Shown: piece after piece, positions 27,030 to 35,626 of the stretch
Layout: every line of letters starts with the position of its first letter
Numbering within the stretch: the first letter of the stretch is position 1
Assembly: GCA_010672925.1 (NCBI GenBank)
Contig: JAAHFP010000024.1
Span: 1-64,000, forward strand
Origin: Symploca sp. SIO1C2
Lineage (GTDB): Bacteria > Cyanobacteriota > Cyanobacteriia > Cyanobacteriales > Coleofasciculaceae
Direction: 5' to 3'
Length of the DNA stretch: 64,000 nucleotides
Translations under genes and position numbers: made by a program
The notes under the pieces: generated by a model
Databases searched by the model: none
Seen by the model: the letters and a program-made list of their open reading frames with translations, nothing else
Told to the model about the DNA's origin: nothing

Positions 27030-27632
27030 TCAACCAAGTAATTCAATGAGAATGCCCATGAGTAGCTCCAACTCTTCGGGAACGCGGTACAATTTGATGT
27101 CTTGGATAATTTGCCGTTGCTGTCGATGAAATTCACCAAAGCGCCAATCATTGCCAGTAGTGACAGCTCCATAGAGAATGAGGTTATCGGAATTTATCCA
27201 TTGATCTAAAGCAATCAGTTCAACGGCGAGTTGAGTAAAACCATTATCCAGATTATCTCGCTTGGCTTCAATCACTAGCAAATCTTGAAAGTAATAATCT
27301 AATGTGCCTTTGAGCCAGTTGTTAACGGTGACGGGATATTCAACACGAACTCGCTTGTGAGTTTGACGGCAGATTTGTCTAATGATAGGTGCAATTAGAA
27401 ATTCCCTTCTTGCTTGTTCACTGGTAATACTGACGTATTGAATGCCATCTAAAATTTGTTGATGAACCTCGTTCAGATTTAAAACTGCTTGATTAGTTGT
27501 GGGCAGTGTTAATAATGCTCGCTCAAACCCACAGTCGAAATCTGCCAAAATATCTTCTATGTCGTAGGCAAGCTCAAAGTATTTGGCAAAAGTATAACTC
27601 TCTTCTGGATGGAGAATTTTTGGGCGGTTCAT
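27030..27632 (-). CDS. PD-(D/E)XK-like putative nuclease of unknown role
   Basis: A 200-residue protein. The stretch LKGTLDYYFQDLLVIEAKRD (~110-129) has the Asp...Glu-x-Lys layout of PD-(D/E)XK nucleases and of the N-terminal parts of some type I restriction subunits, followed by a helix with a conserved Gln (TQLAVELIALDQW). Start ATG 27632 (MNRPKIL) is preferred to TTG 27647. There is no partner methylase. Cyanobacteria have many such solitary proteins; enzyme activity is inference. Confidence 0.55.
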   Translation of the reverse strand: MNRPKILHPEESYTFAKYFELAYDIEDILADFDCGFERALLTLPTTNQAVLNLNEVHQQILDGIQYVSITSEQARREFLIAPIIRQICRQTHKRVRVEYPVTVNNWLKGTLDYYFQDLLVIEAKRDNLDNGFTQLAVELIALDQWINSDNLILYGAVTTGNDWRFGEFHRQQRQIIQDIKLYRVPEELELLMGILIELLG

Positions 27633-27709
27633 GGATATTTGGGACAATCAGTTTTCCTTTGTTCCCCACTCCCCCATCTCCCCACACTCCCCACACTCCT
27701 TATCTCCCA

Positions 27710-28285
27710 CTAGTCGGGGAATGCCAATCCTGTTCGAGGATCACGGATAAATAAACCCAGAACTAAGGATTCCATAACAGTGTCCCATACTGGAGTCAAT
27801 CTCTCTGCATCATCCACCCAATAATCAAAAGTAATTAGACATTGGACTCCAGAACCTAAGCCAATGCAAGTACGGGAGTAGGCTTCGCGGTTTTCTTGAG
27901 AGTCAATAAACTTGATTTGAGTCCAGACGATACGTGCTGTCTGGCGTTTGAGTTTGATAACTTCCCCTTTCTCAATAATATTCCGTTTATCTTCTTTAAC
28001 TGTCCGCTTTAAAAGAGAAACCAGGGGAAACTCTCCCCAGTTGCCGGGGGGAAGTAAATTAAAGGAAGCTTCTAAGCGACAATCATCATTCGGTGGCTTG
28101 TTGTCGAGAAACCGGAAAGAGTTCGTATCTGGCTCAAAATGCCAATCACTAGGGACATCGAAACGTAGTGCTCCTCTTCCGGCGACAAAGATCTTCGTTC
28201 CTGGTGTTGATTTCCAGTTATGGTCTTCTTTGAGATCTAGGGTTTCCTTGATCCATTGGAGATTGTGCTTTTTGCGCTTAGACAT
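27710..28285 (-). CDS. Conserved hypothetical protein
   Basis: A 191-residue soluble protein (MSKRKKHNLQWIKETLDLKE). The middle (ALRFDVPSDWHFEPDTNSFR and CLITFDYWVDDAERLTPVWD) suggests a PsbP/Mog1-like alpha-beta fold, as in lipoproteins that read PDWxF and end with a pair of strands and a long helix, but no signal peptide is present. No function assigned. It precedes the nuclease-like gene on the same strand, 77 bp apart, so the two may be co-transcribed. Confidence 0.6.
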   Translation of the reverse strand: MSKRKKHNLQWIKETLDLKEDHNWKSTPGTKIFVAGRGALRFDVPSDWHFEPDTNSFRFLDNKPPNDDCRLEASFNLLPPGNWGEFPLVSLLKRTVKEDKRNIIEKGEVIKLKRQTARIVWTQIKFIDSQENREAYSRTCIGLGSGVQCLITFDYWVDDAERLTPVWDTVMESLVLGLFIRDPRTGLAFPD

Positions 28286-28562
28286 AGCTACTCCATCTAG
28301 TATAAAAAGGCAGAAGGCAGGAGGCAGAAAGGAAGAAAGTTTGTAAAGTCAACTTTTTAACCTTTTTTTACTGGTGGGTTATTTCCATGCCCACTGCACT
28401 ATTGACCTGCTTCTTATTTTGCCGTAGGTTGGATTTCCTGGGCAACATTATCTGCGAGAGCGATCAACGGCTGGCAAAATGAAGACAAAATCTGGATTAG
28501 ACACCCTCATTTTGATCAAGCTGGGGAAGCTGAGGAAGAAAAAATAGCTCAGGACTAGTGAT
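28286..28562. repeat. Repeat relics upstream of the IS607-type gene
   Basis: Around 28348-28402 a segment (CTTTTTAACCTTTTTTT, then GCCCACTGCACTA) resembles the hairpin repeat near 15.80-15.86 kb. The rest shows no gene. Confidence 0.5.
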
Positions 28563-29156
28563 ATGGAAAACAAACCAACGGAAACGACAATAGGTATAGG
28601 AGACGCAGCTAAACAGTTAGGCGTCTCAGTTATCACCTTAAGAAGGTGGGCTGATGCAGGAAAGATTCGTTACCAGCGCTCACCTTCAGGACAGAGAAGG
28701 TTTTACCTAACAGACATCAAGCCCATTACGCCACGAAGTCCTCATCAGCTTGATGAGGGTATCACGATTAACTATGCCCGTGTTGGCTCCCATGAGCAAA
28801 AAGAAGACTTGAAGCACCAAGCACAAGTTTTAGAAGCATTTAGTACGGCTAACGGTTGGCAATATGAAACGATTCAAGACTTGGGTAGTTTACATCATCA
28901 GCAAAAAGGTCTAGAAAAACTCCTCAAGCGCATTATGCAAGGTGATGTGAATCGCTTGGTTGTAACTCACACAGACCGACTTTCCCGCTTTGGTGCTGAA
29001 TTGGTCTTTGCTGTGTGTGAAAAATTTGAGGCTGAAGTGGTCATTATCAATAAAACATCAGAAGCAATGCCTTTGGAACAAGAGTCAGTAGAAGCCATAG
29101 CTGAACTCATTAGCCTGTTTTCGGCGCGTCTTGCTAACTCACATGCTAAGGCTTAG
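28563..29156 (+). mobile_element. IS607-type resolvase/transposase with substituted catalytic serine
   Basis: A 197-residue protein: MerR-type helix-turn-helix (10-~50; GDAAKQLGVSVITLRRWADA, GQRRFY) followed by a serine-resolvase domain (68-~195; NYARVGSHEQKEDLKHQ, VTHTDRLSRFGAELV, ISLFSARL). In IS607 TnpA and other serine recombinases the nucleophile follows YARV; here residue 75 is Gly (GGC at 28785-28787). Other arginines appear conserved. No tnpB is adjacent and no ends are obvious. It is either a dead relic or a non-catalytic DNA-binding protein. Confidence 0.85.
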
Positions 29157-29440
29157 ATGATTTCCATGAAAAAAATATACCTATCGTAGGATGTCTATAT
29201 CTAACGGGGATGAACACCTTAGGGCAGCGTAACGCACTATGTCACGGGTACAATCGATTTTCCACAGTGGCCTTAACACCTATTTGGCTCATGCATAATT
29301 TGAATGAAGTTTATCTAAAGACAACCATCATTAGGTAGAGTTTGTATTCGAGTATACTAAATCGAGGTTTGAACCTCAATACTCTGAGATTAATCTAATA
29401 AAGTTGAATGTTATCCAGTACAAAGCAACGTTAACTTCAG
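29157..29440. other. Leader region of cobA
   Basis: A 284-bp gap. It contains an inverted repeat GAGGTTTGAACCTC near 29363-29376 and otherwise nothing I recognise; no tnpB remnant and no cobalamin riboswitch were seen. Confidence 0.4.
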
Positions 29441-30226
29441 ATGAATCAGTTAAAATGTTTGGGAAAAGTTTATTTAGTTGGTGCTGGACCTGGAGATCCT
29501 GGCTTACTCACCCTTAAAGGTAAAGTATTGCTAGAGTGTGCGGATGTGGTAGTTTACGACGCTCTAGTTAGTCCGCAAATTCTGGCAATGATTAGTCCCC
29601 ATGCGGAAAAAATCCACGCTGGGAAACGTCGGGGTCGTCATTCTCTATTACAAGAACAAACAACTCAACTGCTAATTCAACAAGCTCATGCCCATGCGGT
29701 AGTGGTGCGACTGAAAGGGGGTGACCCCTTTGTTTTTGGTCGCGGTGGCGAAGAAATGGAAGATTTAGTAAAGGCTGGAGTACCTGTGGAAGTGGTTCCT
29801 GGGGTAACCTCTGGAATTGCAGCTCCAGCTTACGCAGGCATTCCCCTAACTCATAGAGAGTACAGTTCTTCAGTAACTTTTGTTACAGGTCATGAGATGG
29901 TAGGTAAGTATCGACCCACAATCAATTGGGAAGCGATCGCTCAAGGCTCAGAGACCATTGTAATCTACATGGGAGTTCACAATTTGCCTAATATTGTTCA
30001 GCAATTGACGGTAGCAGGAAGGAGCCCTCAAACACCGGTAGCCCTGATTCGTTGGGGGACGCGGCCAGAACAAGAGCAATTAATTGGTACTCTAGCAACA
30101 ATTATTGAACAAGTCGAGGAGACTGGGTTTGAAGCCCCCGCAATCGCAGTTATTGGTGCGGTAGTTAATCAACATGATAAGTTGAATTACCATCAAGAAG
30201 TCAAAACAATTCAAAATTCAAAATGA
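29441..30226 (+). CDS. cobA: Uroporphyrinogen-III C-methyltransferase (SUMT)
   Basis: A 261-residue SAM-dependent enzyme that methylates uroporphyrinogen III at C2 and C7 to precorrin-2, the branch to siroheme and cobalamin. Signatures [18 protein letters not shown] (~8-25), [18 protein letters not shown] (~87-104) and [22 protein letters not shown] are all present. It is a stand-alone CobA, not a CysG or HemD fusion. Siroheme supply connects it to the sulfite reductase at 58.7 kb, and precorrin-2 to the B12 genes in the window. Confidence 0.93.
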   Translation: MNQLKCLGKVYLVGAGPGDPGLLTLKGKVLLECADVVVYDALVSPQILAMISPHAEKIHAGKRRGRHSLLQEQTTQLLIQQAHAHAVVVRLKGGDPFVFGRGGEEMEDLVKAGVPVEVVPGVTSGIAAPAYAGIPLTHREYSSSVTFVTGHEMVGKYRPTINWEAIAQGSETIVIYMGVHNLPNIVQQLTVAGRSPQTPVALIRWGTRPEQEQLIGTLATIIEQVEETGFEAPAIAVIGAVVNQHDKLNYHQEVKTIQNSK

Positions 30227-30299
30227 TCAATTCAAAATTAAAGACAATTAATGGGGGCTTGTACCCAAAATTAATCAATTCAACATTATCTTTTCCTAC

Positions 30300-30430
30300 A
30301 TTTTGAATTTTGGAAAGCGTAGCATGGTGAGCAAAGCGTAGACGCTAACGCTACACTGCGCTTACGCGCCGCTTCGCTAACGTGAGAGCGCAGCGGGACG
30401 GAGTCCGGCAAATTTTGAATTTTGAATTCA
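30300..30430. repeat. Complex palindromic repeat
   Basis: GC-rich inverted elements (GCGTAGACGCTAACGCTACA, GCGCTTACGCGCCGCTTCGC) framed by ATTTTGAATTTTG tracts. A related element with CGCTACGC and CTTCGCAAA motifs occurs at 34668-34760. It lies between cobA and the convergent SDR gene. Confidence 0.7.
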
Positions 30431-30466
30431 AAAAATGGTCATCAGTTATCAGTCTCTTATGGGTAG

Positions 30467-31291
30467 CTAACTCAACATTCTTCCCATAAGCCAATCAAAA
30501 AAGCGATCCCCAAACCATTGCCGCACAAACATCATCGGTTTAGCTAACTTTCCAGCTATATACCGTGTTTGGGGACGCCTAGCCTTAATTGCCTGGGAAA
30601 TCGTATTAGCGATTACTGAAGGAGGTGAGCTACCGTTAGGCTTTGCATGTAAATCATGGGAGAATTTTGCTATTGTGTTGGCTATAGTACTATATGCTCC
30701 CTTATGAGAGCGTTGGAGCATGGGTCCGGCATAAACATCATCAAATTCTGTACTTATAACTCCCGGCTCAATAATGATTACATCAATATTGAAGGGCTTT
30801 GTTTCTAAGCGCAAACAATCACTCCAACCTTCGAGGGCATGTTTGGTGGCGATATACCAAGCACCTAGGGGTGTGTAAATTTTACCTCCAGCCGAGGAAA
30901 TGTTAACAATTTTACCTGCTTGCTTTTCACGCATATAGGGTAGTACCAGTTGGGTAAGACGAGCCAATCCGAATAAATTAACCTCAAATTGGTAACGGGC
31001 GTCATCTATAGTGGTATCTTCGACAGCACCATAGGTTGCAAACCCTGCATTATTAATCAAGATATCAACACCACCGTGGTTTTTTTTGATACGCTCGACT
31101 ACTGCAACCAAGTCCTCGTCTTTTGTAATATCCATCTTGAGGGGAATACCACCCAACTGTTTGAGATCCTCCATCTTTTCGATACGCCTAGCGGCAGTGT
31201 AAACGATGTAACCTTGATCAATCAACGTTTTGGCAGTTTCTTTGCCAATCCCTGAGGAAGCTCCAGTTATGAAGACTGTTTTCTGACTCAT
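30467..31291 (-). CDS. Short-chain dehydrogenase/reductase (classical SDR)
   Basis: A 274-residue NAD(P)-dependent oxidoreductase with TGASSGIGKE (~9-18), NNAGFATYG (~84-92), the Ser (NISSAGG) and YIATK (~149-153) of the catalytic tetrad. AARR after strand 2 favours NADP. The substrate is unknown. It is the last gene of a minus-strand TetR-controlled cluster (34629 to 30467) containing two more SDR genes and a hydrolase; 215 bp separate it from the hydrolase. Confidence 0.88.
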   Translation of the reverse strand: MSQKTVFITGASSGIGKETAKTLIDQGYIVYTAARRIEKMEDLKQLGGIPLKMDITKDEDLVAVVERIKKNHGGVDILINNAGFATYGAVEDTTIDDARYQFEVNLFGLARLTQLVLPYMREKQAGKIVNISSAGGKIYTPLGAWYIATKHALEGWSDCLRLETKPFNIDVIIIEPGVISTEFDDVYAGPMLQRSHKGAYSTIANTIAKFSHDLHAKPNGSSPPSVIANTISQAIKARRPQTRYIAGKLAKPMMFVRQWFGDRFFDWLMGRMLS

Positions 31292-31506
31292 TGTTACCTT
31301 TCTTCTTTCCGTTGGCTTATTGGAAAAGTTAGCTGCTCGATAAATTGAGCAAAAAACCTTCTTTATAAAGCTTTCAGCAATTTGAGAGGGGTAACAGGGA
31401 AAAATTTACCTTGATTTAAAAGTCATGACATACATAAAAACCATGAAACCCATTCTATTAAGTTGAATTACTATCAAGAAACTATCAGTACCTGGTAAAG
31501 CATTCC

Positions 31507-32385
31507 TTAATCAAGATATTTACCGAAAAAATCCAATATTTTCTCAGGAGATTTTCCGATGTAATCGTATGCAGCTGCTCGTTGCTTGGCAAGGTCGAGC
31601 CAAAGCATTTCTTTCTCTACTGTTAATGCGTTGTAGTACTGCTTAACAAAATCAAGATTAGTCCATGGATCATTTGTATTCTGTATAACCATCGTTGGGA
31701 CAGTAATACTGTTCACGTTGGGCAAAAAAGAAGTTGTATTTAAGTTAAAACCAGTTCTGTTGGTGTTGAGATTGTTAACCCTTTTGGCAAGAAAACCCGG
31801 TACACCCATAGCTTGAACAAAGTCTGGGTAAAGTAACGGCTGTACAGCAATTAAAGCTTTGATGTTCTTGTAGTTTTGTAAACCATTTTCGATGCCGTAG
31901 GCGTAAGTTGTAGAGCCAGCTCCCATGCAAATGCTGAGTAATCCGACTTTGCTATCTTTTAAGTCTGGATGAGTAGTAATAAACTCCACTGCCGCAATGA
32001 CATCTTTGCTCTCTTCAGAACCCCATGATATCCACGGACAAGTTCCTGTTTCGCTCTTGCCATGGTTTCTAAAATCGTACATCAGTACGGAGTAACCGGC
32101 ATTAACCAGATACTTTGCTTGATTAAGAAATGATATATCGGTTTGCCACAGTGTAATCAAACCTTTATCTTTAGGAGTATATCCAGCTCTGCTGCATTGA
32201 ACACCAAAATGGGATTGAATAATTACTTTATCTGTCCCTCCCTTAATTAACCAACCAGAAAGAGTCACTCTGTCACTGGCACTGAAGGTTACATCTTCAT
32301 AGTCTAGTCCGTAATCTTGGGGATGATTAAACACTGGGGATTTACCAGGTTTGACCATCATATCGGCTAAATAATTCACGAGCAT
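31507..32385 (-). CDS. Alpha/beta hydrolase with likely cysteine nucleophile
   Basis: A 292-residue alpha/beta-hydrolase (VIIQSHFGVQ oxyanion strand, YSVLMYDFRNHGKSE). The nucleophile elbow reads LLSICMGAGS (~150-159), placing Cys where Ser usually stands, as in dienelactone hydrolases; Asp (NTNDPWTN) and a C-terminal acid/base are harder to place and no His is obvious near the end. It starts one base after the stop of the upstream SDR gene, so the two are tightly coupled. Activity uncertain. Confidence 0.75.
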   Translation of the reverse strand: MLVNYLADMMVKPGKSPVFNHPQDYGLDYEDVTFSASDRVTLSGWLIKGGTDKVIIQSHFGVQCSRAGYTPKDKGLITLWQTDISFLNQAKYLVNAGYSVLMYDFRNHGKSETGTCPWISWGSEESKDVIAAVEFITTHPDLKDSKVGLLSICMGAGSTTYAYGIENGLQNYKNIKALIAVQPLLYPDFVQAMGVPGFLAKRVNNLNTNRTGFNLNTTSFLPNVNSITVPTMVIQNTNDPWTNLDFVKQYYNALTVEKEMLWLDLAKQRAAAYDYIGKSPEKILDFFGKYLD

Positions 32386-32386
32386 T

Positions 32387-33232
32387 TTAGTTAGCCTCCT
32401 GTGGTGTCAGCATTACCCCCATTTGGTTAATAAAGTCCTGACGGGACATAGAATTGATCATTCCCATAAGTATTTCTGCATCAGCGCCAACAACATTGTG
32501 CACTGGTGTTTCTGTAGTCGCACATTCGTAAATTTTATCGGCAACTTCCTGGGGGTCTGCATCTTTTCCGCCCTGTTTTTGCATTTGTTCTGCAAGAGCA
32601 GCAAAGTGAGCGGCTATTTTTTGAGCATAAGGTTTTAATTCATCATCACCATTTTCCAGGTTATTGTCGTTAGCAGCAGTAAAGTTTGTGCCAAAAGCTC
32701 CAGGGGCAACTGCTTTTACTTTAATATTGAATGGTTTGTATTCCAGAGCCATTCCTTCAGTTAAACCTTCAACGGCAAATTTGGAAGCGGAGTAGGTGCT
32801 TCCCAGGGAAAGTCCAATATAACCTGCCATCGATGTCACGTTAATGATCGTACCGCCTTTTTGTTGGCGCATATGAGGAAGAACTGCTCGACAGACACGC
32901 ATTACACCAAAGACATTGGTTTCAAACATGGCATAGATTTGTTCTTCGGTAAATTGTTCTAAATAAGCATGACCGCCATAACCAGCATTATTAACTAAAA
33001 CATCAATTGCCCCAAATTTTTCAATGCCTTGGTTTACGGCTTCTGCAACAGTTTCTTTATCGGTAACATCCAATCTTGTGACCAGTACATCATCTAATTG
33101 GGTGAGTTCCGTCTCCTTGTCTGGGGAACGCATCGTTGCTACGACATTCCACCCTTCTTGTTGAAATTTTTTGGCGGCAAGTTTGCCAAAACCTGAACTG
33201 CATCCTGTGATCAGTACTGTTTTTTTACTCAT
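32387..33232 (-). CDS. Short-chain dehydrogenase/reductase (classical SDR)
   Basis: A 281-residue SDR with TGCSSGFGKLAAK (~9-21), NNAGYGGHAY (~84-93), the Ser of INVTSMAG and YSASK (~148-152). It is translationally adjacent to the alpha/beta hydrolase gene (one-base gap), which suggests both act on the same small molecule. Substrate unknown; the sequence looks complete. Confidence 0.9.
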   Translation of the reverse strand: MSKKTVLITGCSSGFGKLAAKKFQQEGWNVVATMRSPDKETELTQLDDVLVTRLDVTDKETVAEAVNQGIEKFGAIDVLVNNAGYGGHAYLEQFTEEQIYAMFETNVFGVMRVCRAVLPHMRQQKGGTIINVTSMAGYIGLSLGSTYSASKFAVEGLTEGMALEYKPFNIKVKAVAPGAFGTNFTAANDNNLENGDDELKPYAQKIAAHFAALAEQMQKQGGKDADPQEVADKIYECATTETPVHNVVGADAEILMGMINSMSRQDFINQMGVMLTPQEAN

Positions 33233-33450
33233 TTTATATCTCCTTTCTTCAATAAGGTTTGATTTGTAGTTTGAGGTCGTTATATCAAGTTCTGATAATC
33301 ACTTATAATTCTCTTCTCTCTTGCAACTTTCTTTCTTCCCTTGGAGCCTTCTGACTCCGGTTCCCCTCCTGGGAGGGGTTAGGGGTTGGTTCTGCCTTCT
33401 TGCAACCGAAGTGTAAGTATTCAACCGAACTTGATATTAGATAATGATGA

Positions 33451-33990
33451 CTATTTACTTTTCTCCATAGCCTGTTGCGAGATTTTCAAGGCAGCTTTTC
33501 TTGGCAGAAATGGTACTACCCAATTCACCAAAACATCCAAAGATGGCTCATTAATTTTGACCAACTCACCTTTCATCATGGCGTCATAGCCACATTTGGC
33601 AACAGACTCTGGCGAGGCAGCGTTATCCCAAGCGGATGTACCTTCAAGATTGCCCGCTGCCACAAAACCAGTGGCAACAGCACCAGGACAAAGAACCGTT
33701 GAGGTGACATTGGTGTCAGAAAGTTCCTGGGCAATAGCTTGAGAAAAGGAGACAACAAAGGCTTTAGTTGCGTAATAAACTGCCTGCAACGGCCCTGGTA
33801 GAAAGCCTGCGACAGAGGCTACATGCAAAATTTTCCCAGAATTGCGATTAACCATCCCTTGCAAATATTGATTCAGAGCAGCTTCACGACGAGCAACTAA
33901 TACTAGGTTACCCCCTTTGGCAGCGTGTAATCGGGCGAGTTCAGCGCCAATGCCGCTAGATGCACCTGTTACTAATGCAGTATGTCCCAT
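33451..33990 (-). pseudogene. SDR with internal in-frame deletion
   Basis: A 179-residue frame, far shorter than the ~260 of the family. The first 40 residues (MGHTALVTGASSGIGAELAR and on) form the Rossmann start; at ~residue 41-42 (near 33867) the sequence jumps to YLQGMVNRNSGKILHVASVA, the strand before the catalytic site. About 80 residues including the NNAG motif are missing, while YYATK is kept. The Rossmann fold should not close, so I call it a pseudogene despite the open frame. It sits directly after the tetR gene. Confidence 0.75.
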
Positions 33991-34053
33991 TATGACCTCT
34001 TTATGTTTTCTCTCATCTACTTAATGAACATTCACTCGAACTAGCCCGAAAGA

Positions 34054-34629
34054 TTATCCTATTTTCAGTCCATCCCAACAGACTTGAGCCGCAGCCTCTC
34101 GGTGTTCATCGGTAATCTCCAGTAAACCGGACAGCTGTAGTTTGGCTGTGCTGACTATAGTTCCGTGTATCAAGTGAAGGATTAGTTGAATATCCATTTT
34201 CTTGAGATAACTGGATTCGATCCCCTCGGCAATAAATCCGAACAAAGGAGCGAGGTATCGAGCACTAGTTTCTTTCGCCTCTTGGGATATGAGAGGAGAA
34301 ATGGAACACTGCTCAATGAAGGATAGCTGCATCGGTTTTGAGATCAGGTGCTTCAGGGAATTTTGCCAAATCAAGCAAAACCTCTCGTGATAAGGAACTT
34401 GGATGTCATAATCTCGAAAAGCTGCATCGGCTATCTCTTTCTTGAGATCGAGATACAGATGATTGATGAGGGCTTCTTTGTTGGGGAAATAATGATAAAT
34501 AGTCCCAGCCGACACCTTTGATCGCTTGCTAATCTGGGACATTGGCGTGGCATGAAGACCATTTTCGGCAATCAGCTCCATTGTCGCCTCCAGAATTCGC
34601 TGCTTTTTGTCTATTGATTGAACATTCAT
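34054..34629 (-). CDS. TetR/AcrR family transcriptional regulator
   Basis: A 191-residue regulator with the N-terminal helix-turn-helix (ILEATMELIAENGLHATPMS, then VSAGTIYHYFPNKEALINHL) and a variable ligand-binding domain (~60-190). It is the first gene of the minus-strand cluster and lies 63 bp before the broken SDR gene, so it probably controls the SDR/hydrolase genes, as is common for TetR repressors of detoxification operons. The ligand is unknown. Confidence 0.88.
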   Translation of the reverse strand: MNVQSIDKKQRILEATMELIAENGLHATPMSQISKRSKVSAGTIYHYFPNKEALINHLYLDLKKEIADAAFRDYDIQVPYHERFCLIWQNSLKHLISKPMQLSFIEQCSISPLISQEAKETSARYLAPLFGFIAEGIESSYLKKMDIQLILHLIHGTIVSTAKLQLSGLLEITDEHREAAAQVCWDGLKIG

Positions 34630-35063
34630 TCTACTATAGAACTCAATTTTTGAGATTTTGTCAATATAGCGCTACGCGCAATTCAAAATTTGCCTCGCTT
34701 TGCTGCTACGCACCATGCTGCGCAAATGCTCACCATGCTTCGCAAACAAAATTCAAAATTAGGCCATGACTAGGTTTCAGGCTTTATTAATGTCCTAACC
34801 ATAGCGCGTAGAGCTATACCAACATACAAAAGCGGGTATCGTACCCTCAATTTCCCCAAGACTGTAGAAATGTTGCATATTTTAGAAACGCGCCTGCCGA
34901 AGGATACCCGTAGGGCTCTGTTTGCGCCTCTCTACAGGGTTTTCATCAGTAAATTAACACTTGAGTGATGAGTATCACCTAGGCATTTGTGTCAAGTCAC
35001 AACTAGTCATTGTAATAATTCGTTACATTGTATGTAACAAAACGTTACACAAGGCTATTGACT
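34630..35063. other. Intergenic region with palindromic repeat and psb34 promoter
   Basis: 34668-34760 carries the palindromic repeat related to 30.3-30.4 kb. Farther right, 34840-34940 shows CCGAAGGATACCCGTAGGG-type inverted bits. The last 50 bp hold the probable psb34 control site. No gene seen. Confidence 0.6.
35022..35051 (+). promoter_or_regulatory. HLR1-like repeats upstream of psb34
   Basis: GTTACATT at 35022 and GTTACACA at 35044 flank an inverted copy GTAAC at 35034. GTTACA half-sites resemble the HLR1 box bound by RpaB at high-light genes, though the spacing is larger than the usual pair. The ATG of psb34 is 13-40 bp downstream. Confidence 0.4.
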
Positions 35064-35231
35064 ATGTACACATCTAATGAAGCAGGTGTTCTCAACAACT
35101 ACGCCACTGAACCTGAAATGTACTATGCTGTCTATCCTTCTCCTGAACAGCAGCGTAATTATGCCTTACTAGGAGCGATCGCTACTTTGCTTGTTACTTC
35201 CTTAATGTTAACCGCCCTGGCTGTGAGCTAG
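35064..35231 (+). CDS. psb34: Photosystem II assembly protein Psb34 (Ssl1498 family)
   Basis: A 55-residue protein MYTSNEAGVLNNYATEPEMY... with one C-terminal membrane helix (LLGAIATLLVTSLMLTALAV). The N-terminal pattern (NNYATEP, YAVYPSPEQQ) matches the Ssl1498 family of light-harvesting-like proteins identified as Psb34, which binds CP47-containing assembly intermediates and tunes binding of high-light-inducible proteins. Start ATG 35064 is preferred over TTG 35028, which lies inside the promoter repeats. Psb35 follows 46 bp later. Confidence 0.78.
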   Translation: MYTSNEAGVLNNYATEPEMYYAVYPSPEQQRNYALLGAIATLLVTSLMLTALAVS

Positions 35232-35277
35232 TTCTCATCGTTGCTCAATTTACTTAAATTACCTTGGAGAAAAGATT

Positions 35278-35511
35278 ATGACCATTATTGTTATTTCACT
35301 ACTTGTTGTTGGCTGGCTTGCTGCTTCTGTAATTGGTACTCAAGCCTACTTTCGCGGTGAGCAGTCCAAGCCTATCCATGAGCGTAACTGGCGTTCAAGC
35401 TCTTTTGAGAAACTGGCAGAATCTATTACCGGTACTGAGATGGACTACACCACTCGTACCCCTGGTTATTCAATCGACAGCTACTTCAGCCGCTTGTTGC
35501 CTAACGAATAA
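35278..35511 (+). CDS. psb35: Photosystem II assembly protein Psb35
   Basis: A 77-residue protein with a single N-terminal membrane helix (IIVISLLVVGWLAASVIGTQ) followed by a conserved stromal part (YFRGEQSKPIHERNW and FEKLAESITGTE). This is the pattern I know for Psb35, which stabilises the CP47 assembly module with high-light-inducible proteins. A GGAGAA ribosome-binding site precedes the ATG. Placement directly after psb34 fits a shared role. Confidence 0.75.
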   Translation: MTIIVISLLVVGWLAASVIGTQAYFRGEQSKPIHERNWRSSSFEKLAESITGTEMDYTTRTPGYSIDSYFSRLLPNE

Positions 35512-35595
35512 ATCTCTCTATCAAGGCTCATATTATGTCCGGTTGATTACTTACACTTTGGTGTCAACAAGGCTGAGCAAGACTATTGGCCAGTT

Positions 35596-35621
35596 GAGGG
35601 CGCACGTCGGTGCGCCCCTAC
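35596..35621. repeat. Stem-loop repeat (GGGCGCAC / GTGCGCCC)
   Basis: GGGCGCAC, loop GTCG, GTGCGCCC forms an 8-bp perfect GC-rich stem, between psb35 and the PEP-CTERM remnant. It could terminate both convergent transcripts, but lacks a T-tract. Confidence 0.7.
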
Positions 35622-35626
35622 AGAAG

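Noticed and set aside
35596-35621. Hairpin called as rho-independent terminator
   Set aside because: The GC stem is strong but no T-tract follows on either strand, so it is listed as a repeat only.
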